Assembly (NCBI GenBank): GCA_046349215.1
Contig: JAXMCV010000005.1
Location: 1-64,000, forward strand
Direction of reading: 5' to 3'
From: JAJXWB01 sp046349215
GTDB lineage: Bacteria; Pseudomonadota; Alphaproteobacteria; Rhizobiales; Beijerinckiaceae
DNA length: 64,000 bases
Made by a program: the position numbers and the translations under genes
Part shown: positions 50,625 to 59,344 of the stretch, piece by piece
Position numbering within the stretch: the stretch's first letter is position 1
Layout: every line of letters starts with the position of its first letter
Notes under the pieces: generated by a model
The model's database searches: none
Told to the model about the DNA's origin: nothing
What the model saw: the letters and a program-made list of their open reading frames with translations, nothing else

Positions 50625-53600
50625 TCACGAACACCCCGTCGTCGACCCGCACGTATCGCACTTCAGGCACGTGCCGTTCCTCACGAGCGTGAAATTCGCG
50701 CATTCCGGGCAGGCCTCGCCGACATAGCCCTTCATGCGGGCTTCGGCGCGCTTTTCGGCGACGATGTCGGCGGCGGTCGGCTCGCTCCAGCCGAGCTTGT
50801 CGAGGCTGCGGGCGACGTCGGCCACCTCGTGCGCGAGTTCGCCGATTTCCTGCGGCTTCAGCGCGGTCGCGCCATCGGTCGCCAGCATGGTCGGCGCCTG
50901 CGCGACATGGCCGGCGCCAGGTCCTGCAGCATTGCCGCCGACCAGCATCAGCCGGTCCTTGGAGCGCACCAGGCCGCGCGACACGAAGGAAGGCGCGGCC
51001 TCCTTCTCGCCGTCGGGCGCGCGGCCCTCGTCGTGGCCCTTGCCCATCGCCGTATAGCCGATGTCCTCGGGCGAGACATGCGCGAGATCGTTGCGTTGCA
51101 GGTAGGAAATCGCGAGTTCGCGGAACACGTAGTCGAGGATCGAGGTCGCGTTCTTGATCGCGTCGTTGCCCTGCACGAAGCCCGCCGGTTCGAAGCGGGT
51201 GAAAGTGAAGGCGTCGACATATTCCTCCAGCGGCACGCCATATTGCAGGCCGAGCGACACCGCGATGGCGAAATTGTTCATCAGCGAGCGGAAGGCGGCG
51301 CCTTCCTTGTGCATGTCGATGAAGATCTCGCCGAGACGCCCGTCCTGGTATTCGCCGGTGCGCAGGTAGACCTTGTGGCCGCCGACGATCGCCTTCTGGG
51401 TGTATCCCTTGCGGCGATCCGGCAGTTTCTCGCGTTCGCGAAGGACCTGGACGCGTTCGATGACGCGCTCGACGATCTTCTCGGCGACCGCGGCGGCGCG
51501 CGCCGGGGCGTTGGAGGCGATGATGTCGGCGATCGCGTCCTCGGCGTCGTCGCTGTCGTCCTCGATCAGCTGCGCGTTCAAGGGCTGCGAGAGTTTCGAG
51601 CCGTCGCGATAGAGGGCGTTCGCCTTCAGCGCGAGGCGCCAGGACAGCATGTAGCTTTCCTTGCAATCCTCCACCGACGCGTCGTTCGGCATGTTGATCG
51701 TCTTGGAGATCGCGCCCGAGATGAAGGGCTGCGCCGCCGCCATCATGTGGATGTGGCTCTCGACCGAGAGATAGCGCTTGCCGGTGCGGCCGCACGGATT
51801 GGCGCAGTCGAACACGGCGTAGTGCTCGACTTTAAGGTGCGGCGCGCCTTCCAGCGTCATGGCGCCGCAGACGTGGATGTTGGCCGCCTCGATCTCCGCC
51901 TTGGTGAAGCCGAGGTGCTGCAGCAGGTCGAAGGAGGGATCCTCCAGCCGCTCCGAATGCACGCCGAGCTTGTCGACGAGGAAGTCCGCGCCGAGCGAGA
52001 ACTTGTTGAAGACGAACTTGATGTCGAAGGCCGAGGCCAGCGAGGCCTCGATCGTCGCGATCTTCTCGTCGGTGAAGCCCTTCGCGCGCAAAGTGCCGTG
52101 GTTGATGCCCGGCGCGTTGGACAGCGAGGCGTGGCCGACCGCATAGGCCTCGATCTCGGCGATCTGGCTTTCCGGGTAACCCAGCGTGCGCAGGGCTTCC
52201 GGCACGGCGCGGTTGATGATCTTGAAATAGCCGCCGCCGGCGAGCTTCTTGAACTTCACCAGCGCGAAGTCCGGCTCGATGCCCGTCGTGTCGCAATCCA
52301 TGACGAGGCCGATCGTGCCGGTGGGGGCGACGACGGAGACCTGCGCATTGCGGAAGCCGTGCTTCTCGCCGAGCGCCAGCGCCTCGTCCCACGCGCCCTT
52401 GGCGCGCGCGACCATGTCTTCCTGCGGCACGGAGGCGAGGTCGAGCGGCACGGGGGCGATCGACAGCTTCTCGTAGCCGAACTTCTCGCCGTGCGCGGCG
52501 CGGCGATGGTTGCGGATGACGCGCAGCATGTGGTCGGCATTGCGCTTGTAGTCGGCGAAGGGGCCGAGTTCCTGCGCCATTTCCGCCGAGGTGCGGTAGC
52601 AGACGCCGGTCATGATCGCCGACAGCGCGCCGCAGGTGGCGCGGCCGACGTCGGAATCATAGGCGACGCCCGACGACATCAGCAGGCCGCCGACATTGGC
52701 GTAGCCGAGGCCGAGCGTGCGGTATTCGTAGGAGAGTTTCGCGATCTCCTTCGAGGGGAATTGCGCCATCAGCACCGAGACTTCCAGCACGATGGTCCAC
52801 AGCCGCACGGCGTGTTCGTAGCGCGCGACGTCGAAGCGGTTGGTGGCGGGATCGCGGAAGGTCAGAAGGTTCAGCGACGCCAGGTTGCAGGCCGTGTCGT
52901 CGAGGAACATGTATTCGGAGCAGGGGTTCGACGCGACGATGGGGCCTGCCGCCGGGCAGGTGTGCCAGTCGTTGATGGTCGTGTGGAACTGGATGCCTGG
53001 ATCGGCCGAGGCCCAGGCCGAATAGCCGACCTTTTCCCACAATTCGCTGGCGTTCAGCACCTTGTGGGTCTTGCCGTCGAGGCGCCGCGTGAGACGCCAT
53101 TCGCCGTTCTTTTCCACCGCGCGCAGGAAGTCGTCGGAGACGCGGATGGAATTGTTGGAGTTCTGGCCGGAGACGGTCAGGTAGGCTTCCGAGTCCCAGT
53201 CCGTGTTGTAGGTGTCGAACTCGATGTCCTTGTAGCCCTGCTTCGCGAACTGGATGACGCGCTTGATGTAATTGTCCGGCACGTCGGAGCGGCGGGCGAG
53301 GCGGATCTCGCGCTTGAGCGCCGGGTTCTTCTCCGGGTTGAAGCAATCGTCGCCCGAGCCTTCGCAATTCACGGCGGCGCGCATGACCGCCTTGAGGTGC
53401 TTCTTCACCGTCTTGGAGCCGGTGACGAGGGCCGCCACCTTCTCTTCTTCCTTCACCTTCCAGTCGATGAAGTCCTCGATGTCGGGATGATCGATGTCGA
53501 CGACGACCATCTTCGCCGCGCGACGCGTCGTGCCGCCCGACTTGATCGCGCCCGCCGCGCGGTCGCCGATCTTGAGGAAGGACATGAGGCCGGACGAGCG

Positions 53601-54347
53601 GCCGCCGCCCGAGAGCTTCTCGTTCTCGCCGCGCAGGCGCGAGAAATTGGTGCCGGTGCCCGAACCGTATTTGAACAGGCGCGCCTCGCGGACCCACAGG
53701 TCCATGATGCCGCCCTCGTTGACGAGGTCGTCGGCGACGGACTGGATGAAGCAGGCGTGCGGCTGCGGATGCTCGTAGGACGACTTCGACTTGGTCAGCT
53801 TGCCGGTGGCGAAGTCGACGTAATAATGGCCCTGGCCGGGACCATCGATGCCATAGGCCCAGTGCAGGCCGGTGTTGAACCATTGCGGCGAGTTGGGCGC
53901 TGCGACCTGGGCGGCCAGCATGAAGCGCATCTCGTCGTAGAAGGCCTGCGCGTCCTCCTCGGAGGAGAAGTACTTCCCCTTCCAGCCCCAGTAGGTCCAG
54001 GCGCCGGCGAGGCGGTCGAAGACCTGCTGCGCCGTCTTCTCGGAGCCGTAGCGTTCGGCGGCGGGCATGGCGGAGAGCGCGGCTTCGTCAGGGACCGAAC
54101 GCCAGAGGAAGGAGGGAACGTCGTTTTCCTCGATCTTCTTCAGGCGCGCCGGGACGCCGGCCTTGCGGAAATATTTCTGGGCGAGCACGTCGGCCGCCAC
54201 CTGGCTCCAGCCGGCCGGCACCTCGATGCCGTCGAGCGAGAAGACGATGGAGCCGTCGGGATTGCGGATCTCGCTCTTGGTGGTGCGGAATTCCATCGCC
54301 GCGTAGGGAGAGCGTCCAGCCTCAGTATATCTTCTTTCGATCCGCAT
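50625..54347 (-). CDS. nrdJ: Vitamin B12-dependent class II ribonucleoside-diphosphate reductase
   Basis: A 1240-residue adenosylcobalamin-dependent reductase that makes deoxyribonucleotides without oxygen. Landmarks are PHACFIQSVADDL with a redox Cys, the finger-loop ASNPCSEYMFLDDTACNLAS, and PTGTIGLVMDCDTTGIEPDF (in parts). The C-terminal zinc-ribbon is CPEC...CLKCDTCGSTTGCS. The length is usual for the long alphaproteobacterial form. The start at 54347 has AAAGGGG 8 bp upstream, in the last part of the structured leader. Confidence 0.97.
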   Translation of the reverse strand: MRIERRYTEAGRSPYAAMEFRTTKSEIRNPDGSIVFSLDGIEVPAGWSQVAADVLAQKYFRKAGVPARLKKIEENDVPSFLWRSVPDEAALSAMPAAERYGSEKTAQQVFDRLAGAWTYWGWKGKYFSSEEDAQAFYDEMRFMLAAQVAAPNSPQWFNTGLHWAYGIDGPGQGHYYVDFATGKLTKSKSSYEHPQPHACFIQSVADDLVNEGGIMDLWVREARLFKYGSGTGTNFSRLRGENEKLSGGGRSSGLMSFLKIGDRAAGAIKSGGTTRRAAKMVVVDIDHPDIEDFIDWKVKEEEKVAALVTGSKTVKKHLKAVMRAAVNCEGSGDDCFNPEKNPALKREIRLARRSDVPDNYIKRVIQFAKQGYKDIEFDTYNTDWDSEAYLTVSGQNSNNSIRVSDDFLRAVEKNGEWRLTRRLDGKTHKVLNASELWEKVGYSAWASADPGIQFHTTINDWHTCPAAGPIVASNPCSEYMFLDDTACNLASLNLLTFRDPATNRFDVARYEHAVRLWTIVLEVSVLMAQFPSKEIAKLSYEYRTLGLGYANVGGLLMSSGVAYDSDVGRATCGALSAIMTGVCYRTSAEMAQELGPFADYKRNADHMLRVIRNHRRAAHGEKFGYEKLSIAPVPLDLASVPQEDMVARAKGAWDEALALGEKHGFRNAQVSVVAPTGTIGLVMDCDTTGIEPDFALVKFKKLAGGGYFKIINRAVPEALRTLGYPESQIAEIEAYAVGHASLSNAPGINHGTLRAKGFTDEKIATIEASLASAFDIKFVFNKFSLGADFLVDKLGVHSERLEDPSFDLLQHLGFTKAEIEAANIHVCGAMTLEGAPHLKVEHYAVFDCANPCGRTGKRYLSVESHIHMMAAAQPFISGAISKTINMPNDASVEDCKESYMLSWRLALKANALYRDGSKLSQPLNAQLIEDDSDDAEDAIADIIASNAPARAAAVAEKIVERVIERVQVLREREKLPDRRKGYTQKAIVGGHKVYLRTGEYQDGRLGEIFIDMHKEGAAFRSLMNNFAIAVSLGLQYGVPLEEYVDAFTFTRFEPAGFVQGNDAIKNATSILDYVFRELAISYLQRNDLAHVSPEDIGYTAMGKGHDEGRAPDGEKEAAPSFVSRGLVRSKDRLMLVGGNAAGPGAGHVAQAPTMLATDGATALKPQEIGELAHEVADVARSLDKLGWSEPTAADIVAEKRAEARMKGYVGEACPECANFTLVRNGTCLKCDTCGSTTGCS

Positions 54348-54522
54348 CGGTGATCCCCTTTGACGCAGGTGGCCCCGCGCCGGCTGATTTCCAGCCCTGC
54401 TTTTTCAGTTAGACGCCCTGTGGAAACACGCCCTCGACCCTTTTCGGGCTCTGCGGCGAGACGCGCCCGCCCGCGCGAGCACACGGACGGAGCCGCATGC
54501 CTTCGTGGCCGGTTGCGAATGA
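54348..54522 (-). promoter_or_regulatory. Structured leader RNA of nrdJ
   Basis: The 5' UTR of nrdJ, with a GC-rich core conserved in the copy at 42898-43070. Elements in order: CATTCGCA start, a variable hairpin, CGCGTCTCGCCGCAGAGCCC, a CCC-GAAAA-GGG hairpin, GGGCGTGTTTCCACAGGGCG, GCAGG/CCTGC enclosing GGCTG-GAAAT-CAGCC, then the Shine-Dalgarno. A published candidate-RNA set includes an nrdJ-associated motif; whether this is it cannot be decided here. It may sense B12, nucleotides or translation state. Confidence 0.7.
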
Positions 54523-54528
54523 GACGAG

Positions 54529-54617
54529 ACTATGGCGAGTCGTCGAGGTGCGTCAAGATTTTGTAGGCCATATGACGCCATCCGCAATATATAGTGCGGA
54601 ACATGTGAATTGTGGGG
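54529..54617 (-). promoter_or_regulatory. nrdJ promoter with NrdR-box-like palindrome
   Basis: On the minus strand: CCCCACAATTCACATG, then CCGCACTATATATTGCGG (54600-54583), then -35 TTGACG (54557-54552), 17 bp and -10 CATAGT (54534-54529). The second block is close to the NrdR-box consensus, and NrdR represses ribonucleotide reductase genes widely. 54618-54803 has no other feature that I can support. Confidence 0.6.
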
Positions 54618-54803
54618 AAAATTTTAGGGAATTTCATGAAGCCTCCCGCGCCCCGGGAGATTCGGCAAGGGCCATTCTGAAGCTCGGCCTGTGAATAGTG
54701 TCGCACCGGCCGCGCAGCCCCTTCGAAGGTGCGGCGCGGCGCCCCGTTGCAAGCGGCCCCGACATGCGGCATAGCGGTCGCAATCGGTTCGCGGGACTCC
54801 AAC

Positions 54804-55211
54804 ATGATCTGGCTGCAGCGCTTCTTTTCCTGGTGGCAGGGCGGCACCTGGAACACGTTCTTCTGGACGTGGCGGAACGGCGAACTGGTCGGCCATGACG
54901 AATTCGGCAACGCCTATTACCGGACCAAGGGCGGCGCGATCGATCCCGCGCTGGGCTTCCAGCGCCGCTGGGTGATCTACAAGGGCGAGAGCGAGGCCTC
55001 CGCGAACCCGGGGGGCTGGTACGGCTGGCTGCATCACCTGACCGACACGCCGCCCACGGAAGAAAACTACAAGCCGCGCGAGTGGGAATTGCCCTACCAG
55101 GCCAACAAGACCGGCACGCCGGAAGCCTGGCGCCCGCAGGGTTCGCTCTATCGTTCGGGCCAGCGCCCGCCGGCCACCGGCGATTACGAGGCCTGGACGC
55201 CAGGAGCCTGA
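54804..55211 (+). CDS. NADH:ubiquinone oxidoreductase subunit NDUFA12
   Basis: A 135-residue accessory subunit of complex I, found in alphaproteobacteria and mitochondria. Family patterns are FFSWWQGGTWNTFFWTWRNG, LVGHDEFGNAYYRTK, RRWVIYKGE and GGWYGWLHHLTDTPPTEE. ATG at 54804 gives the expected N-terminus. It is followed by a DUF2155 gene 184 bp downstream; the gap holds no gene that I can support. Confidence 0.95.
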   Translation: MIWLQRFFSWWQGGTWNTFFWTWRNGELVGHDEFGNAYYRTKGGAIDPALGFQRRWVIYKGESEASANPGGWYGWLHHLTDTPPTEENYKPREWELPYQANKTGTPEAWRPQGSLYRSGQRPPATGDYEAWTPGA

Positions 55212-55395
55212 TCGCCCCTGCGCCTGAGCGCCGCAAACGAGTCCATTCCGCCACGAATTCGCCGGACGAAGCGGCCAAGAGCTTCCGAGGAAGGCGTCCG
55301 GTCGCCGCTTTGCGCGCCCAAGGGTTGGCGAAGCGCCGGGACGTGCTAAACACCGCGGCGTTCGCCGGCCAAGCGACTCCGCGGCGGGAGAGAAG

Positions 55396-56148
55396 ATGCG
55401 GCAAGACCTGAAGCTGATTTCCCGCGCTTTCGCGGCCGGGGCGCTGATCTGCGCGAGCGCGCCGGCGCTGGCCGACCGCATCAAGCACCCGACCGCCGTC
55501 TTCGCCGGCCTCGACAAGATCACCGGCCGCATCATCGCCTTCGACGTGGCGATCGACGAGACCGTGCAATTCGGTTCGCTGCAGATCACGCCGCGCGTCT
55601 GTTTCACGCGCCCGCAGACGGAAGCGCCGCAGACCGACGGCTTCGTCGAGGTCGACGAAATCCAGGAAGACAAGAAATTTCGCCGCATCTTCTCGGGCTG
55701 GATGTATGCGGCCAGTCCCGGCCTGCACGGCGTCGAGCATCCCGTCTACGACGTGTGGCTGACCGACTGCAAAGGCGGGACGGAAATCATCCGGACGACG
55801 CCGGACGTCGCCGACGACGAGCCGCCGCCGAACGCAGACGTGAAGACGGGCAATCAGGCCAGGCCGGCCCGCCGCCGCGCCGACCAGCCGGGACAGCCGG
55901 GCGCTCCGGTCGGACAGGGCGGGATTCCGCTGCCCGGCCAGCCACTGCCGCGCCAGGGCCAGCCGGTCCAGCAACCGGGCGGCCTGCAGCCGCTGCCGCC
56001 GCCGGTCAACGTCCAGCGCGCGCCGGGCGGCGATGCCGCGCCGCTGCCGCCGGGCAATATTCCGGAATCGCCGCGTCGCGCGCCCTCGCGCCGCTATTAC
56101 CCGAGCGATCTGCCGGGCGGCGGCGGCGTAGACCCCGCGGGGCGCTAG
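55396..56148 (+). CDS. DUF2155 domain periplasmic protein
   Basis: A 250-residue protein with a signal peptide (LICASAPALA). The DUF2155 core is AVFAGLDKITGRIIAFDVAI, ITPRVCFTRPQTEAPQTDGF (in parts), IFSGWMYAASPGLHGVEHPV and YDVWLTDC. The C-terminal 110 residues are Pro/Gly/Gln-rich (GQPGAPVGQGGIPLPGQPL) and probably disordered. The family usually lies next to the NDUFA12 gene, as here. The function is unknown. Confidence 0.9.
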   Translation: MRQDLKLISRAFAAGALICASAPALADRIKHPTAVFAGLDKITGRIIAFDVAIDETVQFGSLQITPRVCFTRPQTEAPQTDGFVEVDEIQEDKKFRRIFSGWMYAASPGLHGVEHPVYDVWLTDCKGGTEIIRTTPDVADDEPPPNADVKTGNQARPARRRADQPGQPGAPVGQGGIPLPGQPLPRQGQPVQQPGGLQPLPPPVNVQRAPGGDAAPLPPGNIPESPRRAPSRRYYPSDLPGGGGVDPAGR

Positions 56149-56151
56149 TCC

Positions 56152-57897
56152 CTAGGCGGCGCGATCCGTAGAGACGAAGGCGCCGAGCGCCGCGCCCAAG
56201 GCGGCGCGCGCGCTCTGCGGCGTCAGTTCGTGGTCGGCCGCCGGAATGAGCGTCTTCACGATGCCGGGCAGGGGCGCGTCGCGCTTTCCCTTCGCCCCGA
56301 GATGGCGTTCGAGTTCCGCCAGACCGGGATCGTTCTCGCTGTAGACGAGCAGCACCTGCGCGCCGCGCGACGACAGTTCCGTGAACCAGCGCTCGACCGA
56401 ATTGAAGCCGGGCACGGCGCGGCGGAAGGCGAAGGTCGCTTCGCTCGCCTGTGCGATGCCGGCCTTGGCGAGCTTCTTTGCGAGTTGGAACAAGAGCGCG
56501 CGCGCGCCAGGCGCATGTGTTTCGCCCTCGGCGCTGGCGAGCTTCATGGCGATGTCGGCGGCCTTTGTGCGCCGCCACGCCTCGATCTGCAGAGCCTGCG
56601 CGGCGCCGTAGACGAAGCAGCCGGCGTTCACGAGCGCAATTTTCCTGACGCGGCGATCCTCGATCGCCGCATGAAACGCCTGATAGGCGCCGGAGCACGC
56701 GCCGAACAGCGAGACATCGGAAATGCCGCGATCGAACAGCCAGTCGACGGCGGCCTCCACGTCCTCGCGCAGATTCGCGTCGTAGAGCGGCGCCCGGTCG
56801 ATCCCGGCCGGCGACAGGGAATCGCCGACGCCGCGCAGATCCATGCGCAGCGACGCGACGCCGGAGCCGGCGAGCTGACGCGCCATGTCGACGAACATGC
56901 GCGCCCAGCCGATGTGATAGACGCCGCCGGAATTGAGAAAGATCACTGCGCGATTGCGGCGCTCGCCCTCGGCGCGTTCGCAGAAAATGCCGACGAGGCG
57001 ATTGTCGGGCCCGAATTGCGCAGCGGTTTCGCGCCATGTGTCCGTGGCGAGGACGCCGTCGTCGCGCGCAGAGGAGCGACGAAGCAATCCATCCCCGCGC
57101 GCGAACGACGGGACGGCTCGACTGGCTGCGTTCGCGCCGACGGGAAGGACGGCGCCCTCGCAGACGAAATCCGTGATCCGCCTGATGGCGGCGACCGGCG
57201 GCAGGGCGGCGGTCGGATCGCACATCATCTCGGCATAGCCTTCGAAGACTTCGCTCGTCACGTCACCGCCGGCGTCGCGCATCTTGTCGGAGAGCGGCGA
57301 GCCGTCGGCGGTCTGCGTCAGCAACAGAACCTTGCCGGACGCCGCGCCCGAGAAGCGGCGCGAGCCGACGAGCGCGAGATCGTTCAGCGTTTCACGCGCG
57401 ATGCGGAAGCCCGCCGACGACACGCCGTCGAAATCCTTGTCCTCCATGGCGCCCGGCTTGTTCTGGAAGATGCGGCTCATCACCTCGATCTCGCGCCCTA
57501 GCGCCTTGCCGGACGCGGGCGGGGCGAGCAGCACGAGACGGACCGGCGCAATGTCGCGCGCCGCCTCGAGAGCGAGCAACGCGCCCAGCCGGATGCCGAC
57601 GAGCACGATTTCGGAGACGCCGGTCTTCTCGACGAGCGTGCGCGCGGCTTCGCCGATATTGCCGAGCCAGTCGGCCACCCGGTGCGGGGCTTCGCTGTCG
57701 CCTTCGGAATCGGCCGTGCCGCGCCAGTCGAAGCGCAATACGGAAACCCCGCGCCCGGAGATTTCTTCAGCGAGCAAGCGCAACGACGAACGCGCGCACA
57801 GGTCCTCGAAGCCGTGGGCGCCGCAGATCACCACGCCACGGGACGAAGAACCCTCGTGCAGCCAGCCGCGGCAATTGTCGAAAACGACCGGTGTCAA
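56152..57897 (-). CDS. Protein with two tandem alpha/beta-hydrolase domains, atypical nucleophiles
   Basis: A 581-residue cytosolic protein. Domain 1 (1-270) has VLRFDWRGTADSEGDSEAPH and a nucleophile elbow that reads VGIRLGAL, with Arg in place of Ser. Domain 2 (300-575) has LRMDLRGVGDSLSP and an elbow FGACSGAY, with Cys at the nucleophile position. Both keep a DHEL-like C-terminal His region only in domain 2 (AADHELTPQS). It resembles exosortase-associated hydrolases. Loss of Ser in both domains makes ordinary serine esterase activity unlikely. Confidence 0.8.
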   Translation of the reverse strand: MTPVVFDNCRGWLHEGSSSRGVVICGAHGFEDLCARSSLRLLAEEISGRGVSVLRFDWRGTADSEGDSEAPHRVADWLGNIGEAARTLVEKTGVSEIVLVGIRLGALLALEAARDIAPVRLVLLAPPASGKALGREIEVMSRIFQNKPGAMEDKDFDGVSSAGFRIARETLNDLALVGSRRFSGAASGKVLLLTQTADGSPLSDKMRDAGGDVTSEVFEGYAEMMCDPTAALPPVAAIRRITDFVCEGAVLPVGANAASRAVPSFARGDGLLRRSSARDDGVLATDTWRETAAQFGPDNRLVGIFCERAEGERRNRAVIFLNSGGVYHIGWARMFVDMARQLAGSGVASLRMDLRGVGDSLSPAGIDRAPLYDANLREDVEAAVDWLFDRGISDVSLFGACSGAYQAFHAAIEDRRVRKIALVNAGCFVYGAAQALQIEAWRRTKAADIAMKLASAEGETHAPGARALLFQLAKKLAKAGIAQASEATFAFRRAVPGFNSVERWFTELSSRGAQVLLVYSENDPGLAELERHLGAKGKRDAPLPGIVKTLIPAADHELTPQSARAALGAALGAFVSTDRAA

Positions 57898-57991
57898 GAA
57901 AGCCTCCGCTGAAATGCGGCGGCAAGTATGGGGGAAGGCGGTTAGGGAGGGGTGAATCCCGACCGCGCCTCGGGAGAAGAAGGGCCGGCGC

Positions 57992-58420
57992 CTACAAAGG
58001 CCTGATCTTCGTGGAATCCTCGCCCCGGTGGAAGGCGATCGCCATGCGGAAGGACGTGGCGATGCGCTCGGCCATGGCGGTGATCGCCGGCACGCCGAGT
58101 TCGGGCATGGTGTCCTGCGCCGTCCGCCGGAACAGGTCGAGCCAGCGTGCGAAATGCGCGTCGGAAATCTCGGGCAGCTTGAGGTGCGGCGGCAGCGGGC
58201 GGCCGTCGTATGTGTCGGTCTTCAGCATCGTCGAGGACCAGAAGCCGACCAGCTTGTCGAGATGGGCGGGCCAGTCGGCGACCTCGCGATTGAAGATCGG
58301 CCCGAGCAGATCGTCGTCGCGAACGCGGGCATAGAACGTGTGCACGAGCCGTTTCAGGCCGTCCGGGTCGACGCCTTGCGGAGGGACGAAGCCGGGCTGG
58401 GTTTTGGGGGCGTCGGTCAT
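57992..58420 (-). CDS. Group III truncated haemoglobin
   Basis: A 142-residue globin of the trHbP class: LVHTFYARVRDDDLLGPIFN (helices A-B with Tyr B10-type region), DWPAHLDKLVGFWSSTMLKT, and PEISDAHFARWLDLFRRT with the likely proximal His on helix F. Such proteins bind O2, NO or sulfide. It is followed by a palindromic repeat and then queF. Confidence 0.9.
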   Translation of the reverse strand: MTDAPKTQPGFVPPQGVDPDGLKRLVHTFYARVRDDDLLGPIFNREVADWPAHLDKLVGFWSSTMLKTDTYDGRPLPPHLKLPEISDAHFARWLDLFRRTAQDTMPELGVPAITAMAERIATSFRMAIAFHRGEDSTKIRPL

Positions 58421-58439
58421 TGCAAATCCGGTTCCCTGG

Positions 58440-58538
58440 CCCTCACGCTGAGGAGCCTGCAGGTCAGGCGTCTCGAAGCGGGAGGGCGCTAGTCCCCATC
58501 CTTCGAGACGCAGGCTTCGCCTGCTCCTCAGGATGAGG
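58440..58538. repeat. Palindromic intergenic repeat, copy 2
   Basis: Outer arms CCCTCACGCTGAGGAG and CTCCTCAGGATGAGG, inner arms GCGTCTCGAAGC and TCCTTCGAGACGC. It has the same architecture as 33885-33984. A partial, degenerate relative of the outer arm (CCCTCGCGCTGAGGAG) is at 42526-42541. Confidence 0.75.
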
Positions 58539-58544
58539 AACGCG

Positions 58545-59003
58545 TCAGCCCCGTCCGCGATAGGGCGGAACGCCCTGGTCCGGCAGCCACAGCCCTTCGG
58601 GCGGCGCGCCGGTCTGCCAGAACACGTCGATCGGCATGCCGCCGCGCGGATACCAGTAGCCGCCGATCCTCAGCCAGCGCGGTTCGAGCAGCGCGACGAG
58701 GTCCTTGGCGATCCGCACGGTGCAATCCTCGTGGAAGGCGCCGTGGTTGCGGAAAGACGAGAGATAGAGCTTCAGCGACTTCGATTCCACCAGCCAGCCG
58801 GCCGGGGCGTAGTCGATGACCAGCGTGGCGAAATCGGGCTGGCCGGTGACCGGGCAGAGCGAGGTGAATTCGGGCTGCGTGAAGCGCGCCAGGTAGAGCG
58901 TGTCGGGATGCGGGTTGGGAACGCGGTCCAGTTCCGCCTCGTCGGGCGAGGCGGGCAGGGCGACATATTGCCCCAGGAGCTTCGGGCTGTCGGCGGTTTT
59001 CAT
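58545..59003 (-). CDS. queF: NADPH-dependent 7-cyano-7-deazaguanine reductase
   Basis: A 152-residue unimodular QueF. The catalytic Cys lies in EFTSLCPVTGQPDFATL and the QueF motif ESKSLKLYLSSFRNHGAFHE follows, quoted to the limit. It reduces preQ0 to preQ1 in queuosine synthesis. The length is standard for the single-domain form. Confidence 0.97.
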   Translation of the reverse strand: MKTADSPKLLGQYVALPASPDEAELDRVPNPHPDTLYLARFTQPEFTSLCPVTGQPDFATLVIDYAPAGWLVESKSLKLYLSSFRNHGAFHEDCTVRIAKDLVALLEPRWLRIGGYWYPRGGMPIDVFWQTGAPPEGLWLPDQGVPPYRGRG

Positions 59004-59053
59004 GCCGGAGTGATACGGCGACCGGCCCGGCGCAGCAACAGGCGCTGCAGCGC

Positions 59054-59290
59054 TCAGGGGCCGGATTGGCCGAGGTCGATCCGTCCGATGCTCTCCGACA
59101 ATTCGTGCAGCCGGGCGCGAAGGCCGTTCACGACGACCGAGGCGGCCGCCGCTTCCATTTCGAAGCCGGCCTCCGACAAAGCTCGATGCAGCGCTTCCGC
59201 CTCGCGTCGCAGCGCCGTCAATTCGCGCGATGCCCTGGAGAGTTCAGCGAGCGCGGGGTGGTGACTTTGCTTTTCATGCTCGTCCCGCAA
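59054..59290 (-). CDS. Small coiled-coil protein of unknown function
   Basis: A 78-residue ORF starting at TTG 59290, directly after an in-frame stop, with no ATG. Residues 12-72 form two amphipathic helices (LSRASRELTALRREAEALHR, LRARLHELSESIGRI). No family is recognised. It is transcribed after the LuxR gene in the same direction. The start is uncertain and the gene could be spurious. Confidence 0.4.
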   Translation of the reverse strand: MRDEHEKQSHHPALAELSRASRELTALRREAEALHRALSEAGFEMEAAAASVVVNGLRARLHELSESIGRIDLGQSGP

Positions 59291-59344
59291 TCATGTGCGG
59301 GAACGAGGCCAGCGCCAAGGTACACGAACGCGTACTTGCGGAGT

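Noticed and set aside
54348..54522. Cobalamin riboswitch at nrdJ
   Set aside because: I looked for the B12 box (AGCCAGGAGACCTGCC-like) and the GCCACTG element and found neither. GGCCACCTGC is only a superficial match.
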